Positions 61,849 through 64,000 of a stretch of DNA of 64,000 nucleotides are shown in pieces. Source of the DNA: Streptomyces zagrosensis (GTDB lineage: Bacteria; Actinomycetota; Actinomycetes; Streptomycetales; Streptomycetaceae); contig NZ_JACHJL010000016.1 of assembly GCF_014203645.1 (NCBI RefSeq), forward strand, positions 1-64,000, in the 5' to 3' direction. The notes under the pieces are model-generated. The model was not told the origin of the DNA. It saw only the letters and a list, made by a program, of their open reading frames with translations, and did not search any database. The number at the start of each line of letters is the position of its first letter. Within the stretch, counting starts at the first letter, position 1. The position numbers and the translations under genes were made by a program.

Positions 61849-62319
61849 CTCCGCTGTCCGCCGGCCCGCTTGCCAACAGCATCGCCCCAGGTCACAACAG
61901 AGACTGAGGGCCCTTTGGGCCGCGTCCGGCCGCCGACCGGCCCGCGTTCCGCCGCCGTTACGGACCTGGGGGAGTCGGCAACACGACTCGCGGCGGGCAC
62001 GGTTGGCCGCCCGTACAGCACCTGTGGCCCCCACCGGGCGGGCGAGCGACTACGAGGCTGGAGGCCCGACTGCCCACCGCAGAGCGCGGCGTATGACACA
62101 GCACGTCGTATGAGGAGGCACGCCTGTGTTCCCTATGCTCTCCGTTGGCGCGACGGGCCGCCCGCGAGCTCGACCGCCGCCCGCTTGGCCGCGCGCGAGG
62201 CGCAGCGCGCCGTGCTCTCCCACTGCGCTTGGTGTACGTCATGAACCGCCGGGGGCGCGGCCCCCGGCAGGGCCAGCCGACTGGTGTCCTCTATCCCGCC
62301 CCATCGCGCGCACACCACG

Positions 62320-62452
62320 ACAAGTGACCGTTGAACTCCGCTCCGCCCACCCCGACTTGTCCATCTCGGCAGTGGTGGGGGTATTCGGTAGCCCGGCCAC
62401 CGTGCTGGACCTGACTGCCGAGCAGCCGGACATGCTGGTGCTCGGCTCGTAA
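62320..62452 (+). pseudogene. Internal fragment of a second universal stress protein
   Basis: On the plus strand VTVELRSAHPDLSISAVVGV and ATVLDLTAEQPDMLVLGS match the middle of a USP domain, but TAA 62450-62452 ends it exactly where the GxxGxGG ATP motif should begin. The N-terminal part is also absent. The fragment lies opposite in direction to the first, so two different USP copies, or an inverted duplicate, have decayed here. The region 61849-62319 has no other supported gene. Confidence 0.5.
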
Positions 62453-62475
62453 ACGGGGCTTGACCGGATGGGCCG

Positions 62476-63675
62476 TCAGGCCGCCTGGGCAAGCCACAGG
62501 TCGGGCCCGAACACCTCGTAGTGGATGTCGCGTGCGGCCACGCCACGGCCGAGGAGCTGACCGCGGACGGCGCGCATGAAGGGCAGCGGCCCGCACAGGA
62601 ACACCACCGCGTCGGCGGGTACGTCCACCCCATCGAGGTCCATGAAGCCGCCGCGTGCCTCGGGGACGTCCGCGGCGCACCGCTCGTACCAATAGGTGGC
62701 GCGCGCGTCAGGGAGTTGGGCGACCGCCTGCGCCATGTCCGCGCGCAGCGCGTGAGCTGGGAGTGACCTGTCCGCATGGAGCACCACGACCTGCCGATAG
62801 GAGGTGGTGGCGGCCAGTTGCCTGAGTATGCCGACCATCGGGGTGCAGCCGATGCCTGCGGACACCAACACCACGGGCCGGTCGGACTCGTCCAGGGTGA
62901 CCTCCCCGAACGGAGCGGAGAGCGCCAGGTGGTCTCCCGTGCGCACGTGGTCGTGCAGGAAGGCGGAGACCTCGCCGTCCGGAGCGTCGTCACCGCGCAG
63001 GCGCTTGACCGTGATGCGCCATGTGGCGTCGCCGGGCGCCGAGGTGAGGCTGTACTGGCGCAACTGGTGCACGCCGTCAGGCATGCGCACCCGCACGCTC
63101 ACGTACTGGCCCGCGCGTGCCGCCGGTGCCAACCCCCCGTCGCTGGGCCGTAGGAGGAAGGACACCGTGTCAGGGGTCTCCTCGTGGCGTTCGGTCACCG
63201 TCCACCGTCGCCAGGGCGCCTCCGGCTGGACCTGCGCCTCCCAGTACAGGCGCGCTTCCAAGGCGATGAGGGCTCCAGCCAGCAGCCAGTAGACCTCGTC
63301 CCAGGCCGCCGCGACCTCGGGGGTGACTGCCTCACCCAGCACTTCGGCTATCGCGGCGAAGAGGTACTTGTGGACCAGGGTGTACTGCTCGGGGGTGACG
63401 CCGACCGCGGCGTGCTTGTGCGCGATACGGGCGAGGAGCGCGTCGGGGCGTACATCCGGTTGTTCGAGCAGCGCACCGGCGAAGGCGGCGATGGACCCGG
63501 CCAGAGCCTGCCGCTGAACTCCGCTGGCCTGGTTCCCCCGGTTGAACAGGCCGTCCAGCAACTCGGGTCGGTCGGCGAACATGGTGGCGTAAAAACGCGT
63601 GGTGATCGCGTCCAGGGCCCCGCCGACGGTGGGCAGAGTGGCTCGGATCACCGACGCGGATTCGGTGGAAAGCAT
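62476..63675 (-). CDS. hmp: Flavohaemoglobin (nitric oxide dioxygenase)
   Basis: A 399-aa protein from ATG 63675 with GAGGAG 5 bases upstream. The globin domain (~1-140) has B10 Tyr in RFYATMF, proximal His in RIAHKHAAVGVTPEQY and WDEVYWLLAG. The FAD domain has RQYSLTSAP, and the NAD(P) domain has GIGCTPMVGIL, FLCGPLPFM and YEVFGPD. It oxidises NO to nitrate with NADH and O2. Its position beside the DevRS-like system fits NO/hypoxia defence. Confidence 0.95.
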   Translation of the reverse strand: MLSTESASVIRATLPTVGGALDAITTRFYATMFADRPELLDGLFNRGNQASGVQRQALAGSIAAFAGALLEQPDVRPDALLARIAHKHAAVGVTPEQYTLVHKYLFAAIAEVLGEAVTPEVAAAWDEVYWLLAGALIALEARLYWEAQVQPEAPWRRWTVTERHEETPDTVSFLLRPSDGGLAPAARAGQYVSVRVRMPDGVHQLRQYSLTSAPGDATWRITVKRLRGDDAPDGEVSAFLHDHVRTGDHLALSAPFGEVTLDESDRPVVLVSAGIGCTPMVGILRQLAATTSYRQVVVLHADRSLPAHALRADMAQAVAQLPDARATYWYERCAADVPEARGGFMDLDGVDVPADAVVFLCGPLPFMRAVRGQLLGRGVAARDIHYEVFGPDLWLAQAA

Positions 63676-63904
63676 GGGTCTCCTCGGTGGAGTTGTGTAG
63701 AGGGGGGAAGATGCCAAGCTGGCGGCGTCAGGACGTGTACGGACTGCCTCGGCGCAGCCAGCGGCGTTTCAGCAACTGGCTGGCGTGACTTGTCGAGCCG
63801 AACCGGTCCTTCTGGTAGCGCCACGCGTGCCCGGCGGCGCCACGGCTCTTCCACCCCCTGACCGGCAGCAGGCGAGCTCGCGGCGCCGCGGTGCGCTCCG
63901 TCTG

Positions 63905-64000
63905 TCAGAGGTCGGCCCCGCTGCCGTAGGGCCCGTACAGGTCAAGAAGCCGCCGGCGACTGGAGCGCAGCCGGCCGCCGATGATGCCGGCGACGTAGAG
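63905..64000 (-). CDS. C-terminal fragment of an unidentified protein, cut by the right edge
   Basis: A minus-strand frame enters at 64000 and stops at TGA 63905-63907. The 31 visible residues (LYVAGIIGGRLRSSRRRLLD, then LYGPYGSGADL) have a small hydrophobic/Gly start and a basic helix. The family is not recognised. The same frame stays open after the TGA to another TGA at about 63735, with coding-like codon use (AGHAWRYQKDRFGS). Confidence 0.4.
   Translation of the reverse strand, partial: LYVAGIIGGRLRSSRRRLLDLYGPYGSGADL

Overview
The window is high-GC DNA with the codon bias, GTG/TTG starts and gene set of a Streptomyces or close relative. Markers are RbpA with a SigR-type promoter, an Lnt/polyprenol-mannosyltransferase/FxsA operon, DUF6230/DUF6114 proteins, a DasR-type chitinase promoter, and a cysteine leader peptide before an ssu operon. 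I see no rRNA, tRNA or CRISPR array.

Layout. Positions 1-6460 look like the right-hand end of an integrated element. They hold an unidentified gene, a protein-isoaspartate-methyltransferase-like enzyme preceded by a tiny acidic ORF, an XRE regulator, an excisionase and a tyrosine integrase. Next come an aldehyde dehydrogenase with a GAF/winged-helix regulator and a zinc-ribbon microprotein (6.5-9.6 kb). A copper block follows (10.2-16.2 kb): His-rich membrane protein, ECF sigma factor with a divergent 60-aa zinc finger protein, and a coupled operon of Met-rich membrane peptide, double-HMA copper ATPase and PCuAC-like chaperone. A PP2C phosphatase, the DUF6230/DUF6114 pair with a divergent TetR, and a secreted GH18 chitinase fill 16.7-22.9 kb.

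From 23 to 39 kb are core-type genes: acyl-CoA dehydrogenase, secreted EEP phosphatase, Lrp, amidohydrolase, lnt-ppm-fxsA, rbpA, YczE with a divergent MocR regulator, a TraB/FtsK-like ATPase with a small membrane partner, and an ankyrin protein. Then come an amidase, the lutABC lactate operon (40.9-43.9 kb), and an organosulfonate operon led by a leader peptide (44.3-50.1 kb: ssuC-ssuB-ssuA-ssuD plus a flavin monooxygenase). A four-gene envelope/stress cluster with DUF3618 and YihY follows (50.6-53.7 kb), then a YjbQ protein.

The right end (54.8-63.7 kb) resembles the dormancy/hypoxia/NO cluster of actinobacteria. It has bifunctional AdhE, a DevS-like GAF-GAF histidine kinase, an FMN-binding split-barrel protein, a STAS protein, a NarL-type response regulator, broken universal-stress-protein fragments and a flavohaemoglobin.

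The observations most worth checking are the methyltransferase/tiny-ORF pair near 2.1 kb, a promoter-hairpin unit in the 735-bp gap before lnt, a 30-bp perfect palindrome inside the 5' end of adhE, a four-copy 22-bp hairpin array beside lutA, and a TraB-like ATPase whose Walker A lysine is replaced.
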